64,000 nucleotides of DNA from assembly GCF_006965485.1 (NCBI RefSeq), contig NZ_CP041360.1:6428501-6492500 (forward strand), read 5' to 3'. Numbering within the stretch: position 1 is the first letter of the stretch; the number at the start of each line of letters is the position of its first letter. Under the pieces are notes generated by a model. It ran no database searches and was not told the origin of the DNA. It saw only the letters and a program-made list of their open reading frames with translations. This document shows positions 8,083-18,108 of the stretch, one piece after another. The stretch is from Spirosoma sp. KCTC 42546. GTDB taxonomy: Bacteria; Bacteroidota; Bacteroidia; Cytophagales; Spirosomataceae. A program made the position numbers and the translations under genes.

Positions 8083-9084
8083 CTAGGCAGTCCGTTGAAA
8101 GTGTAGCGTAACCATACTATTGAGCAGAATCTGGGCCTTGTCGGGTAAGGTATACCACTGCGGACTGGCGGGTTCACTACGGGGAATAAGCTGTTCATTC
8201 ACGCGGGTTTCATTTCGGCTGAATGACGCGAGTTGAAAGCTCTCCGTTGCATCGTCATACCGAATGCGGGCGTGTGGGTTCGAAACGTAGGCCGACTCCA
8301 GAAGCAGGTAATTTGGGAAATGCTGATTATCGGCTTCTTTCCGCGCCACCACAATCTCCCGGTCGCGCATCAGGTACGAATCCTCTCTGTTTAACTCGGC
8401 AATGTAATAGTTGATCTCGGCCAGTCCGGCGGCAAGGCTACGCGGTAAAACCGTCGCGTTTCGGGTGGCGGAGCCCGGCATGGGTGGCCGTTCGCTCAGG
8501 GCGGGCGACGAATCAAATTTAAACTTTACCACAAACGCACCCGGCTCACGGAAGTCGATATGCTGAAACATGTTCAGGTCAACATCTACTTTTTCATAGC
8601 GGTTGGTTTGCTTTACCCGGCGGGTTACGTGTAGTTTATCCGGCGACTGGCGCTGTTCATTGCCAGGCAGAATACCCGTCAGGGCACCCACAACGTAGAC
8701 ATCTGTCGGGCTGACGTCTTCTCCACCAAACTCCCGGCCACCGCCAAACTTAACGAACCAGCTTGAGGCCACCGGCGCTACCCGTTCATACTGCCCTTTC
8801 TGCGACTCGATAATGGCTTTAAAGGATTTCACGGCTTCATCGACAATAACCGGAAAGGCATTCTGGCGCTCCTCGTAGGTGTCCGGATGCAGGATAACCA
8901 GAAAGTGCGCATTGAACAGCATACTTGTCCCAACCGATTCCCGATGGATGGAGTCCTCGAAGGAAGCCACCAACTCATCCAGAATCCGTTTGTTGGTCAC
9001 CGTAGCCACAGGGCGGGTTTGAGGTTGGCTGGCGGGTACCAGTAAATTGCCTAATTTATGAAGCCAGTTGGGCTGATCGGCCAT
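8083..9084 (-). CDS. FHA-domain-like signalling protein
   Basis: 333 residues, no signal peptide or membrane helix, so cytoplasmic. The last about 100 residues look like a forkhead-associated fold: REIVVARKEAD, then SNPHARIRYDD (the S..H pair of the phosphopeptide pocket), then FSRNETRVN and a C-terminal beta strand. FHA domains bind phosphothreonine peptides. The N-terminal about 150 residues (DELVASFEDSIHRES onward) form an unrecognised domain. As a leading domain it recalls DUF3662 of actinobacterial FhaA in position only; no homology is shown. It is the first gene of the kinase/phosphatase/RodA-PBP operon, so a phospho-dependent adaptor role is inferred. Confidence 0.75.
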   Translation of the reverse strand: MADQPNWLHKLGNLLVPASQPQTRPVATVTNKRILDELVASFEDSIHRESVGTSMLFNAHFLVILHPDTYEERQNAFPVIVDEAVKSFKAIIESQKGQYERVAPVASSWFVKFGGGREFGGEDVSPTDVYVVGALTGILPGNEQRQSPDKLHVTRRVKQTNRYEKVDVDLNMFQHIDFREPGAFVVKFKFDSSPALSERPPMPGSATRNATVLPRSLAAGLAEINYYIAELNREDSYLMRDREIVVARKEADNQHFPNYLLLESAYVSNPHARIRYDDATESFQLASFSRNETRVNEQLIPRSEPASPQWYTLPDKAQILLNSMVTLHFQRTA

Positions 9085-9242
9085 GAGAGAACGTGACTAG
9101 GTGGTTGCTACACCCTTAAACGATAAATTTCAGCGTTTTCTTTTGGCCGTCGTTAAGTTGTGAGCAACTGAGCCTGTTTATTAACTCAACAGACACTAAC
9201 GAACTCAGGAAAGGCTTTTTTTTATTGTGTTGCCCGTGCATA

Positions 9243-12200
9243 TCATTGTTTCACAATGCGGCTTTCCCAAACTCCCTTGTCCGTTTCACATCGAATCAGG
9301 TAAACTCCGGCAGGCCAGGATTGCGTAGTTAATTCAAGGTTGCCGGTGGCCTGGGGTGGTCCAGCTACACGCATGACAACAACGCCTTGCATAGTAATCA
9401 CCTGTACGGTTCGCATCTGAATGGATTGATCGTACCGAATGTTTAAAACAGACGCTACCGGATTGGGCATCAACTGTATTGCTGGTTCAGTAGCTGGCTG
9501 GCTAAGGGCGGTTAGTAAGCCAACTTGAACAGATGCTGGCGTGCCAAGAGTACCTATTCCACAGGAATTCGAAACACTTACCAGGCGATAGGTGGTAAAG
9601 CGATTTGGAAATACATTGTGGATGAGAGGGCTACGACTGGTTGCTAAATAAACTGTTTGTAAGGAATCAGTTAGTCTTATGGACCAGGGAGCGCTTCCCG
9701 TCAGATTAATAGTCAGACTAACAGGCTTACCAGACTCGAAATAAGGAGGGCCACTCAGCGTTGCTCCCGCTGGGGAACGAACTGCAATAGGAAAAGGACT
9801 GGCTGAGCTTACTACATTTGTTTCGAGTACCCGAACACGTAGCCGGTACGTGTTGCCGGATGGCGTATTCAGGGGAATCGTTGCGGTTAAGGAACTGGCC
9901 TCACCAACGGTTGGTATATCCTGAAATGATAAACCCAGGGGATCTGACAACTGAACACGATAAGTTTGTGATCCTCCGCTTGATCCGCGAATAGTAAGTG
10001 GCACACGCACCTTCTCGCCGGCACAAATGCTCGTCAGAAAAAATCCAGCCAGGGATAGAGTAACTGAGCTAGGTGGCAATACATCTACAATTGCACTACC
10101 GGATACTTGTCCGCTTCCGCAGGCGTTTTGCACTGATTTCAGCGTAAACGTAGTTGACTGACTGGGTTGAACCACAATATTTATGTCACCCTCCTCAGTC
10201 GAGTTGCCAGTCTGCCCAGTCGATAATTCGTATTGATAAGGGCCTCCACCTGACAAGTTTAGTCGGATATAGGTTACCTCACCACTATTAATGATTGTAT
10301 TACCCTGTAAACTAGCCACTGCGGGTTGCACAATCCGAATTGATTCAACATTACTAAACACATTATCCGGGCGCGTACTAATCACTTTGATGTAGTATGG
10401 GGTTCCGGCCAATAAATCCGCCGGGAGCCTAACCTGTAGCGGGCCAGTTATTGAGTCGAAGCGAGCCAGTTCACGGTCATCCGATTTTAGGGCTGCCTCA
10501 GAAGAGGTACTCAACAGGATGCGTAGCTGATTGCCAGAGTCAAAATCGCCGGAGCTAACTGCCGTTAGCGACAGTAGATTACCGGGACAAATACCCGTTG
10601 TATACGTATTAACGATCCGCAGGTTGATTTTTGCTTTGACCGTTACGGTTACCTGCCCGGCCGATGTTCCATAGCCACATTGATTAAACGCCGTTCGTAG
10701 GCTATAGGTCGTTTTATGTTGGGGTGTTACGCCGATTGATCGAACGGTTTCATCACTATCGTTATCATTGGAAAACTGCTGATCCACTTCGCTATCTCCC
10801 TCACTAGCATACGAACGATTGTCTATATAAGCAAAAAAAGGCGCACTTCCTTTGGCCCCAATTCTCAGTTGAACAGCACCTTGAGCTGGATCATACACAG
10901 TTTCGCCAGCGGCTGATAAGGTAACCGCCACGGTTCGACGCATATACACCTGCACCGGCGCTACCCCGCCAACTACATCCTTGTTTTTAGACACAACCCG
11001 GATGTAGTACGAATTATTGGGCATTGAGCTACCACCGAGTCGGATATTGGAATGTTGAAGCGTATCGGGTAAGCGGACAAGCAACTCGCCCGGATAAGGG
11101 GATGGCAGCGAAGGAATATCATAAAAACCACCGGTTCGTCTACGGCTTATCTGAACTGAAAACGCGGCATCTGCTGGCGCGTTCCCCTTCGTTGTAAAGG
11201 GCACATTTAGGAGGCTGCCCGCACACAGGACGCCAAGGTCCTTTAAATTTGTCGTGATGCTGAAGGGTCGAACAAACAGCGTATCCGTTGATCGGATAGT
11301 GCCAGCACCACAACCATTTTGAACCGACTCCAGGTAGTAGTTGCCAGGTGCGGAAATCTCTATATTGGGAAAGTTGTTGTTTTCATAACGAAAGATCTTC
11401 CGAAAATCTCTTCCATTGGTAAAAGTTATGTCAAAAGGTTGGCCACCTGAAACGCCCAGATTCATAGGATATTCAATCTGCTCGTAAAGCAGGGGAACAG
11501 TTCTCCCATTTGGGTAGTAGGACGCAACAGCTGGCTTTTGCACCGAAAACCGTTCCGGTTCACTTACTGCCAGTGGGTCGGTGGTCACGATCCGAATAAA
11601 TGTTTCGGGAAGCGCATCCTTGCCCAGGGTTATCTGTATAGGGCTTTGAGAACCTGAGCCAATCGTCTGCTGTACAACAAACCGACTGGTCATGTAATCG
11701 AACGTACCCAACTCAACTGAATAGACTGTTGCTGCCGTTGATGTACCGGTTACATCAAATGCAATACTGGCACTGGTTCCAACGCATCCCGATTTGGGAT
11801 TGGAATCGCTGAGTCGGATGCGAAGCGGGTTCGGATTATCGTACTGAATGGGCTGTTGACTGACAACACCTATACCACAAACGTTGGACATGCTTAAGAC
11901 ACTGAAGGTGGATGTTGGATAACCTTTCAGCGGCAGGATATACCCAAATGCACTCGCTGGTGGCATGGCAATATCAGTTCGTCCGTCGTTCAGTCTGAAC
12001 GTAACGGGAATGGTTCCGCTAAAAACCAGCCGCAGTGATTTCTGACCGTTCGACTCATCGATCTGAAACGTCGTCAGCCGAGGAGCCGTCTGAACCGAAA
12101 GCGTATTCCAATCAGAAGGTGATAACAGATCAGTGCCTTCAATACGAAATTTAGTTTGGCCCGATATAATCGTTGGTATCACAAGGCGTAATACTCCGGC

Positions 12201-13574
12201 TGAAAGTGAGGCTGGAACCAACAGCGTATCTAATCGGTAAGGCCATTCCTGCTGCCCATAGGCTATTCGCACTGAAAGGCGATTGGTTGCCGGTATCGTA
12301 CCCCCAATTGTTACGGGCACTTGCCATTCTGTACCTGCACAAGCGGTTAAATTATCCGGCGAACTGATTTTCAGCCCTGGCCCTACCTGCACCGTAACCG
12401 CTCCCGTTGCAGGCCCGCTGCCACAACCAGTTGAAAACGATTGGACTCGGTACGTGGTGGTCTGCATAGGTGAAACGGTATACGAAAACCGGTTCTCAAT
12501 GACCTCATTCGGATTATATAGGTAATCCCATTGCTGCTGATCCAACACGGTCCCATCGCTTAATGTAATCGCAATGGGATCTTTACCGGTTGCCACCATT
12601 GGCAATTCTGCCGTGGCCCCCCACATGATGTTAATGGTGCTGTTTGTGAGCTGAATAGCTGGCTTTCTGCGTACCACCACGAAGCCATTCAACCGACTGA
12701 CCACGTTAGGTTTATCTGCGATAACGGTGAGATAATAATAGTCAGATGGAGGTATCGATTCTGGCATTACGGCCGTCAGCCCATTGGGTGTCGCTTCGGC
12801 CGGAAACTGGGCGGCCAAACTATCCTGATACGTACGCACCTGAATGGTAAAATGGTTACCCGTTTCAAACGATCCGCTGGTCGAATACGCGATATTGAAT
12901 TGACTACCCGCGCATACCTGGGCGGGTAGCACCGACAGCAGCCGAAGTCCAACCGGGCTAACGCGCACAGCCGCTGCTCCGCTGCCAATGCCATTACCAC
13001 ACGCCTCTGTCGTAACCGAAGCAATGGTGTAGGTAGTACTCTGGGCTGCTCGGACTAAATAGTTGCGGGTAGTTTTCGGAGGAACATAGTTAAGCCAACT
13101 AAGTGGAATAATTGTGCCATCGTTCAAGGTGATTTTAGCATCAGCGGGTCCACTGTACGTGTATTCAATGGGTATTGGCTCAAACGGCCCTACTACGTCT
13201 TTCTGAACGGCCCGGATGCTGGCCGTTGGCCTTGGGGCTATCAGGAAGGGCTGACTGAGAGGAGAGGTCAACGCCGGATTCGACGAACGGAGCGTCATTC
13301 GGTACTCACCGGGTGGAATGTCATCTGGATATCGCAACTGAAGCCCGAAATCGGAAACCGCCGTAGCGGATAGTTCCCGGCTAACGATACCATTGGTGCT
13401 TTCTAGTTTGATGACAAACTGATTATCGGAAGCAAATTTAACGCCATTGGCCCCAAAATCGGCGGACACCAATGCGCCTGGACAGTTGCTCCGTCTCGGA
13501 TTTATGTAAATCGACTGAGCATAGCCATTGCTAATCGACAGAAGGCTAAAAAAGGCCAATAAAAATCTAACCAT
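9243..13574 (-). CDS. Giant secreted repeat protein with T9SS sorting domain (second of pair)
   Basis: 1,443 residues. Signal peptide MVRFLLAFFSLLSISNGYAQ. The body has seven repeats of about 170-190 residues. Each has an Ig/FN3-like half (LP..IP.GxYxLRVxS) and a half ending in TTTYxLxSVxxxCGxG, as in ACGNGIGSG, GCGSGPATG, VCGIGVVS, GCGAGTIRS, QCGYGTSAG, ACGSGQVSG and SCGIGTLGT. The C-terminal about 75 residues start at LMPNPVASVLNIRYD and end with VYLIRCETDKGVWESRIVKQ, a type A T9SS sorting domain. It is therefore expected to cross the outer membrane and be released or anchored. Its start overlaps the stop of the upstream paralogue by one base (TGATG). A surface adhesin, matrix or binding role is possible; no catalytic domain is visible. 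Confidence 0.88.
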   Translation of the reverse strand: MVRFLLAFFSLLSISNGYAQSIYINPRRSNCPGALVSADFGANGVKFASDNQFVIKLESTNGIVSRELSATAVSDFGLQLRYPDDIPPGEYRMTLRSSNPALTSPLSQPFLIAPRPTASIRAVQKDVVGPFEPIPIEYTYSGPADAKITLNDGTIIPLSWLNYVPPKTTRNYLVRAAQSTTYTIASVTTEACGNGIGSGAAAVRVSPVGLRLLSVLPAQVCAGSQFNIAYSTSGSFETGNHFTIQVRTYQDSLAAQFPAEATPNGLTAVMPESIPPSDYYYLTVIADKPNVVSRLNGFVVVRRKPAIQLTNSTINIMWGATAELPMVATGKDPIAITLSDGTVLDQQQWDYLYNPNEVIENRFSYTVSPMQTTTYRVQSFSTGCGSGPATGAVTVQVGPGLKISSPDNLTACAGTEWQVPVTIGGTIPATNRLSVRIAYGQQEWPYRLDTLLVPASLSAGVLRLVIPTIISGQTKFRIEGTDLLSPSDWNTLSVQTAPRLTTFQIDESNGQKSLRLVFSGTIPVTFRLNDGRTDIAMPPASAFGYILPLKGYPTSTFSVLSMSNVCGIGVVSQQPIQYDNPNPLRIRLSDSNPKSGCVGTSASIAFDVTGTSTAATVYSVELGTFDYMTSRFVVQQTIGSGSQSPIQITLGKDALPETFIRIVTTDPLAVSEPERFSVQKPAVASYYPNGRTVPLLYEQIEYPMNLGVSGGQPFDITFTNGRDFRKIFRYENNNFPNIEISAPGNYYLESVQNGCGAGTIRSTDTLFVRPFSITTNLKDLGVLCAGSLLNVPFTTKGNAPADAAFSVQISRRRTGGFYDIPSLPSPYPGELLVRLPDTLQHSNIRLGGSSMPNNSYYIRVVSKNKDVVGGVAPVQVYMRRTVAVTLSAAGETVYDPAQGAVQLRIGAKGSAPFFAYIDNRSYASEGDSEVDQQFSNDNDSDETVRSIGVTPQHKTTYSLRTAFNQCGYGTSAGQVTVTVKAKINLRIVNTYTTGICPGNLLSLTAVSSGDFDSGNQLRILLSTSSEAALKSDDRELARFDSITGPLQVRLPADLLAGTPYYIKVISTRPDNVFSNVESIRIVQPAVASLQGNTIINSGEVTYIRLNLSGGGPYQYELSTGQTGNSTEEGDINIVVQPSQSTTFTLKSVQNACGSGQVSGSAIVDVLPPSSVTLSLAGFFLTSICAGEKVRVPLTIRGSSGGSQTYRVQLSDPLGLSFQDIPTVGEASSLTATIPLNTPSGNTYRLRVRVLETNVVSSASPFPIAVRSPAGATLSGPPYFESGKPVSLTINLTGSAPWSIRLTDSLQTVYLATSRSPLIHNVFPNRFTTYRLVSVSNSCGIGTLGTPASVQVGLLTALSQPATEPAIQLMPNPVASVLNIRYDQSIQMRTVQVITMQGVVVMRVAGPPQATGNLELTTQSWPAGVYLIRCETDKGVWESRIVKQ

Positions 13575-16500
13575 CAGTATTTTATCAGGCGATACGTCAA
13601 TGTTGTTTGATTAACATTAACCCGAAGAAAATACATACCAACGGGTAAATCATGAACGGGCAGCGAGGCTGCTTTAGCGGGCTGGTACGTTTTACGGCGA
13701 ATAAGCCGACCATCTGTAGACCAAAGCTCAATTTCCAGTGGCACTATAGGTAAGTTTTCGATAAAAATGTCCTCACTTACCGGATTAGGGAAAACCTGAA
13801 TGGAAAGTCCGGTGGGTTCTATAGCGGTTATCAGCTCTAACCGTACAATACCAGTACCCTGGATGAGGCCAGGGCCGCAGTCATTCTTAACGCCCAATAG
13901 CCTAAACGTGGCGGGCAATGAACCAGCTGGCAGGCTTACAATTGTTACAGGCTCAGTGACCTGCCAAATTCTGGTAGCGCTCCCATCCTGCCCCAGCGTT
14001 ACCGAAACCGGTACAGAGCCGGTCACACTAAGCGTGAGATTGGCAGGTTTACCGGGAGCGGTGAACGGCGGCCCTAGAATTGATCCTGTTGTTTTTTCCA
14101 GAATCGTTACCGGCGACAGCATTACGGAACTGGCAACTGTCGGATCAGAATTCGTAACCCGGAAGCGATAATTAATACCAGTCGGTAAACCCATAGGCAA
14201 CACGGCTCGCAATGGGCTGGTCTGGCCAATCGTGGGCACAGGAGCGTATTGATCACCGTTTCGGTCGGAAAGCTGGACTGTCAGCGTACTGGTAGCGATT
14301 CCCGCTGCCGTATAGTCAATCAGTACCGTATCGCCCCCGCACAGCCTACCGCTTACCCGGTCCGTTGTAATGAACCTGGAGCTTGTCGGGTTGACCGAAA
14401 TCGTTAGTGAACCGCTAACGAAACCAGCACCACACACATTACTGGCAGAAGCAAGCCTGTATGTACCACTCTGGCTGGGTGTTAATTCAATGACGGGTGC
14501 TCCTGTTTGCCACATACCAACAGACCCGTTAGACAGACTGTAGTTTATCGGAAACGTTCCGCTAACCACTGGTTTGATAACAAGTTTCTGACCAGCATTG
14601 ATCACAAGATTACCCGTCAGTTGGGCCGTTACAGGAGCGGCTATGCGTAGGGGTACCGATGTGCTCAGTTGAGGGTCAGCCGACCGAAGCCGCAAAGTAT
14701 AATCACCCGGCAATAAATCTGTGGGCAGTGTAAGCGAGAGCGTTTCCTCACGGGCGGTTGTACGGCTTAGTTCCCGACTGGAATTATCCGCGCTAACGAG
14801 TTCGGCCACAACGTTTATGCCATTACTCCAGTCGCCGGTGGTGTTATAGGCAACGGCCAATGTTTTCCCGGCGCAGGTCAGTTGCTGCAAACCGGGTGTA
14901 GGTGTGGTTATGTTGAGCGTTGGCCGTACGGAGACCGTCGCTTCTCCGGATACAGTTCCGTAACCACAGCCATTACGCACAAACGCCAATGAATACGTTG
15001 TTTTGTGACGGGGAACCATAATGTACAAGGTTCCATTGGGATCCGTAACACTGTCAAAGTAAGTACCCGAATAGTCTGGTTCATAATTACGAATGCCGTA
15101 GGTCGTGAAATTGTCGGCATTGGTTACGCTTACCAGTATGGTTACGGTTGGGTCGGCAACGGGCGAACTGCCTGGCTTGAGGGCGATCGTTGCCGTTGGC
15201 GGTTCAAAAACTCGAAAGAAAGGTGATGTCTGACTAATGATGCCCGTCTTCCGACCAACAACACGTACCTGGTAGTTACCATAGGGATTAGCCGTAAATG
15301 AATCGGGCAAACGTCCTACCAGCGGGTTACTGGTCGAGGTTAACGATAACGTTTCAAACGGAGCACTGTTTCCCCTGGAAACCTGGAGATCAAAGACTTC
15401 GTCGGCCGGTACACTCCCGATTGTAGCGTACGGCACAGAGAGTAGTCCGTTTCGGCAAGTGGCTACCTTTTGCTCCAGCGTTGTTGTGGCATAGTTGCCC
15501 GGATTGCTTGGTGTCGTAATATAGAGCCGATACGGTACCACAGTTATCGTTCGTTCATCGGAGAGGGCCGTTGTGCCACAGGCATTCGTAATCGATTTCA
15601 GCCGGTAGGTCGTTGTTTTATCGGGTTTAACCGGTATAGCCACCATTCCATCGAGATTAGGCCAACCAGCGTCATAAGCAGTAACCGGGTAGGAGTCTCC
15701 GTCAGCCGTCAGCAACGTGTAAGGCCTACCTCCCTTTGCGCCTACTGATAGCGTTGCCGATTCACCGGCAATGATTTCTGTGGAACCTGGAGAGATGGAG
15801 GCAGTCGGCTTTTTATGAATCGTTAAAAATACGTCCCGACTGGTCAACGCTACGTTTTCGGCTTCTATCCGCAGGGAATACGTACTTGCTTCTACATCGG
15901 GCAGTACGACTGTTATTGGACTTTTCAGGGCCCGGCCAATGACCACAGGTACAACTGAATTGGACCCGTAAATACTATATCCATATAGGGTTACGCGATA
16001 GCGAACGGAGTCGGCAATGGCGCCTGTAGTCTGAAAAGGGATTGAAATAGATTCCCCCGCACAGAAGATTCGATCTGGCAGGGCATCCACTAATATCTGT
16101 CGATTCTCAGCCTGTTTGATAACCACTTGTTTAGACTTATCTGAAAACCGACGCGTACCACATTTATTACTGACTTCCGTAAGCATATAAGTCGTGCTTT
16201 GCGTTGGCATATCGCCAAACACAGCGTAAGGGTAATCACTCGAATTAGGCAATTGATTGGCGGGGAATCGCCATTGTCGACTACCTTCGGCCACACTGAT
16301 TGTTATGGGCAGGTTACTTTTCGCATCGACCATAATCCGAATTGGCTCCGGTTTGTTAAGGGTTGATGGATACCCTACATCCCACCTATCAGCACCCAGT
16401 TGCGTAAACAAGTTGATATTAGCCAGCACGGGTACATAACCAATCGCAAAGCGGCTGGGGCTGATGGTACTAACAATGGCAGGATTCTGCGTTACCACGC

Positions 16501-17941
16501 GTACATCCGAGCTAACGTAATACGTACCGTCTAATCCTGGCGATACACCAAGCGACTGACTTGTCAGCGTAGCCACTACGGTGTCTTTCTGCAAAACAGC
16601 AGGTAAGGAAATCCCTCCAATCTGTACCTGAAACGTAGTCTGCGCCGTAAATTGGGCATTGGTCTGTATGGGAACACGAATAGTCTGGTCAATACAGGGA
16701 CGCTCATCCGCCAGTTTACCGGCAATGATACCGTTTGTAACCTCCACCCGCACCGTACCTGTAGTTTTTACAGGGCCACAGGCGCCTGTTGCAGAGCGGA
16801 TAGTGTACGTAGTGGATACACTGGGCTTTACAACTACTTCGTACTGTCCGGTCACTGGCTGATAGGCACCTGGCTTATACTCCAATTGTGTACCCTCACT
16901 TAGCGTACACTGCACATTTTGTCCCGTTAATCGAACCACTAATGTTGCGGTTTCTCCAAAGCGAATGGCTTTCACATCCGTTTCCAGTATTGCCGATGGG
17001 GTTGGATACACTGAAAGCGCACGGCCACTATAAAGCCCACCTAATGGGCTGCTCACTAAGGCGGGAGATGTTGATACGAGCCGGATATAATTTCCCCAGC
17101 CTTCAGGTATACTGGCTGGTAGGGTAATCTCCAGCGGACTCCGATCACCTTTTGTTGGCAAGTCAACGTAGTCACCTTTTTCATTCGTGACCTGTACCGT
17201 AAATCGGTTTCCACTGTCAAACGTACCATTGGCACTAAAACCGATCTGCACTGTTGCAGCAGGGCATGGTGCTTCTGGCGCAATGGTGGTTAGCTGTAGA
17301 CCGAAAGGAGTCACAGTAACGGTTTGCTGACCAAACGTGGTGCCTTCTCCACAGGCGTTTTCAACTTTAGTTACCCGATACGTAGTCGTTTTAGTACCCG
17401 GATAGGCAACGAAGGAGGCAGCTTTGTCTTTACTAAGCATCAGACTATCATTGATTGTAACCCGATACGGATTGTAAGCGGTTATATCCGAGCCAAAAAG
17501 CTGAATGGGAATCGTAACACTTTCATAGGGCGCAACTGTCAGCGGACGCTCAACAATTCGAGCAGTTGGCTTGCGCTGGGGATAAAAATAGGTACTGGCA
17601 ATCCCTATCGTTTTCGGGTTCGACGCCAGCACACGTAGCCGATAAGCACCTGGCAGAATTGTGTCTGGTAAGGTAATTTCAAGGGTAGGTGCATTACCCT
17701 TCGTCGGAAGATCCTGATAAGTTAGGGCAGTTGCACTACCGCCAATAAGCTGTATAGTGAAGACATTATCGGCGCCATATGTGCCCGTGGTTGTGATTGG
17801 TACCTGGATGGCCGTTCCACCACATGTTCCATTATAAGGCGGCTGCACAATATTGACACTGTTCACTTGAGCACAGACTGTAACACGGCTACCAACTAAC
17901 CATAAAAAAAAGCAAAAACGTCTTAGTAAAAATTTCCCCAT
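13574..17941 (-). CDS. Giant secreted repeat protein with T9SS sorting domain (first of pair)
   Basis: About 1,455 residues from ATG 17941, chosen because it starts a good signal peptide (MGKFLLRRFCFFLWLVGS ending VCAQ). An in-frame ATG eight codons upstream, at 17965, is possible. Seven repeats match those of the downstream paralogue, ending ACGEGTTFG, ACGPVKTTG, KCGTRRFS, ACGTTALSD, GCGYGTVSG, VCGAGFVSG and DCGPGLIQG. The C-terminal T9SS type A sorting domain starts at VFPNPVSEDIFIENL and ends in Lys-Tyr. The two genes share a TGATG stop/start, so they are made together. The pair lies downstream of a SusCD/glycosidase unit, but 150+ bp separate it from the glycosidase, so cotranscription is uncertain. 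No enzyme motif is seen. Confidence 0.87.
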   Translation of the reverse strand: MGKFLLRRFCFFLWLVGSRVTVCAQVNSVNIVQPPYNGTCGGTAIQVPITTTGTYGADNVFTIQLIGGSATALTYQDLPTKGNAPTLEITLPDTILPGAYRLRVLASNPKTIGIASTYFYPQRKPTARIVERPLTVAPYESVTIPIQLFGSDITAYNPYRVTINDSLMLSKDKAASFVAYPGTKTTTYRVTKVENACGEGTTFGQQTVTVTPFGLQLTTIAPEAPCPAATVQIGFSANGTFDSGNRFTVQVTNEKGDYVDLPTKGDRSPLEITLPASIPEGWGNYIRLVSTSPALVSSPLGGLYSGRALSVYPTPSAILETDVKAIRFGETATLVVRLTGQNVQCTLSEGTQLEYKPGAYQPVTGQYEVVVKPSVSTTYTIRSATGACGPVKTTGTVRVEVTNGIIAGKLADERPCIDQTIRVPIQTNAQFTAQTTFQVQIGGISLPAVLQKDTVVATLTSQSLGVSPGLDGTYYVSSDVRVVTQNPAIVSTISPSRFAIGYVPVLANINLFTQLGADRWDVGYPSTLNKPEPIRIMVDAKSNLPITISVAEGSRQWRFPANQLPNSSDYPYAVFGDMPTQSTTYMLTEVSNKCGTRRFSDKSKQVVIKQAENRQILVDALPDRIFCAGESISIPFQTTGAIADSVRYRVTLYGYSIYGSNSVVPVVIGRALKSPITVVLPDVEASTYSLRIEAENVALTSRDVFLTIHKKPTASISPGSTEIIAGESATLSVGAKGGRPYTLLTADGDSYPVTAYDAGWPNLDGMVAIPVKPDKTTTYRLKSITNACGTTALSDERTITVVPYRLYITTPSNPGNYATTTLEQKVATCRNGLLSVPYATIGSVPADEVFDLQVSRGNSAPFETLSLTSTSNPLVGRLPDSFTANPYGNYQVRVVGRKTGIISQTSPFFRVFEPPTATIALKPGSSPVADPTVTILVSVTNADNFTTYGIRNYEPDYSGTYFDSVTDPNGTLYIMVPRHKTTYSLAFVRNGCGYGTVSGEATVSVRPTLNITTPTPGLQQLTCAGKTLAVAYNTTGDWSNGINVVAELVSADNSSRELSRTTAREETLSLTLPTDLLPGDYTLRLRSADPQLSTSVPLRIAAPVTAQLTGNLVINAGQKLVIKPVVSGTFPINYSLSNGSVGMWQTGAPVIELTPSQSGTYRLASASNVCGAGFVSGSLTISVNPTSSRFITTDRVSGRLCGGDTVLIDYTAAGIATSTLTVQLSDRNGDQYAPVPTIGQTSPLRAVLPMGLPTGINYRFRVTNSDPTVASSVMLSPVTILEKTTGSILGPPFTAPGKPANLTLSVTGSVPVSVTLGQDGSATRIWQVTEPVTIVSLPAGSLPATFRLLGVKNDCGPGLIQGTGIVRLELITAIEPTGLSIQVFPNPVSEDIFIENLPIVPLEIELWSTDGRLIRRKTYQPAKAASLPVHDLPVGMYFLRVNVNQTTLTYRLIKY

Positions 17942-18108
17942 ACTATTCACATTGTGTGCAGACATAAAAACTGCTAAAACCTATACTACTCAAAAATCAC
18001 ACATAGTACGTATTTTTTCTCCTAAAACGTATATTAAATTACAGAAAGAATATTTATTTATACACCCAAAATATCTCTTAGGGACAAATATAGCACCACT
18101 TTCCCTAT

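Noticed and set aside
7992..8198. A 68-codon minus-strand frame overlapping the FHA gene end and the 27-residue peptide
   Set aside because: Mostly overlaps the FHA coding sequence in another frame; the shorter peptide in a different frame has better start context and a membrane-helix composition.
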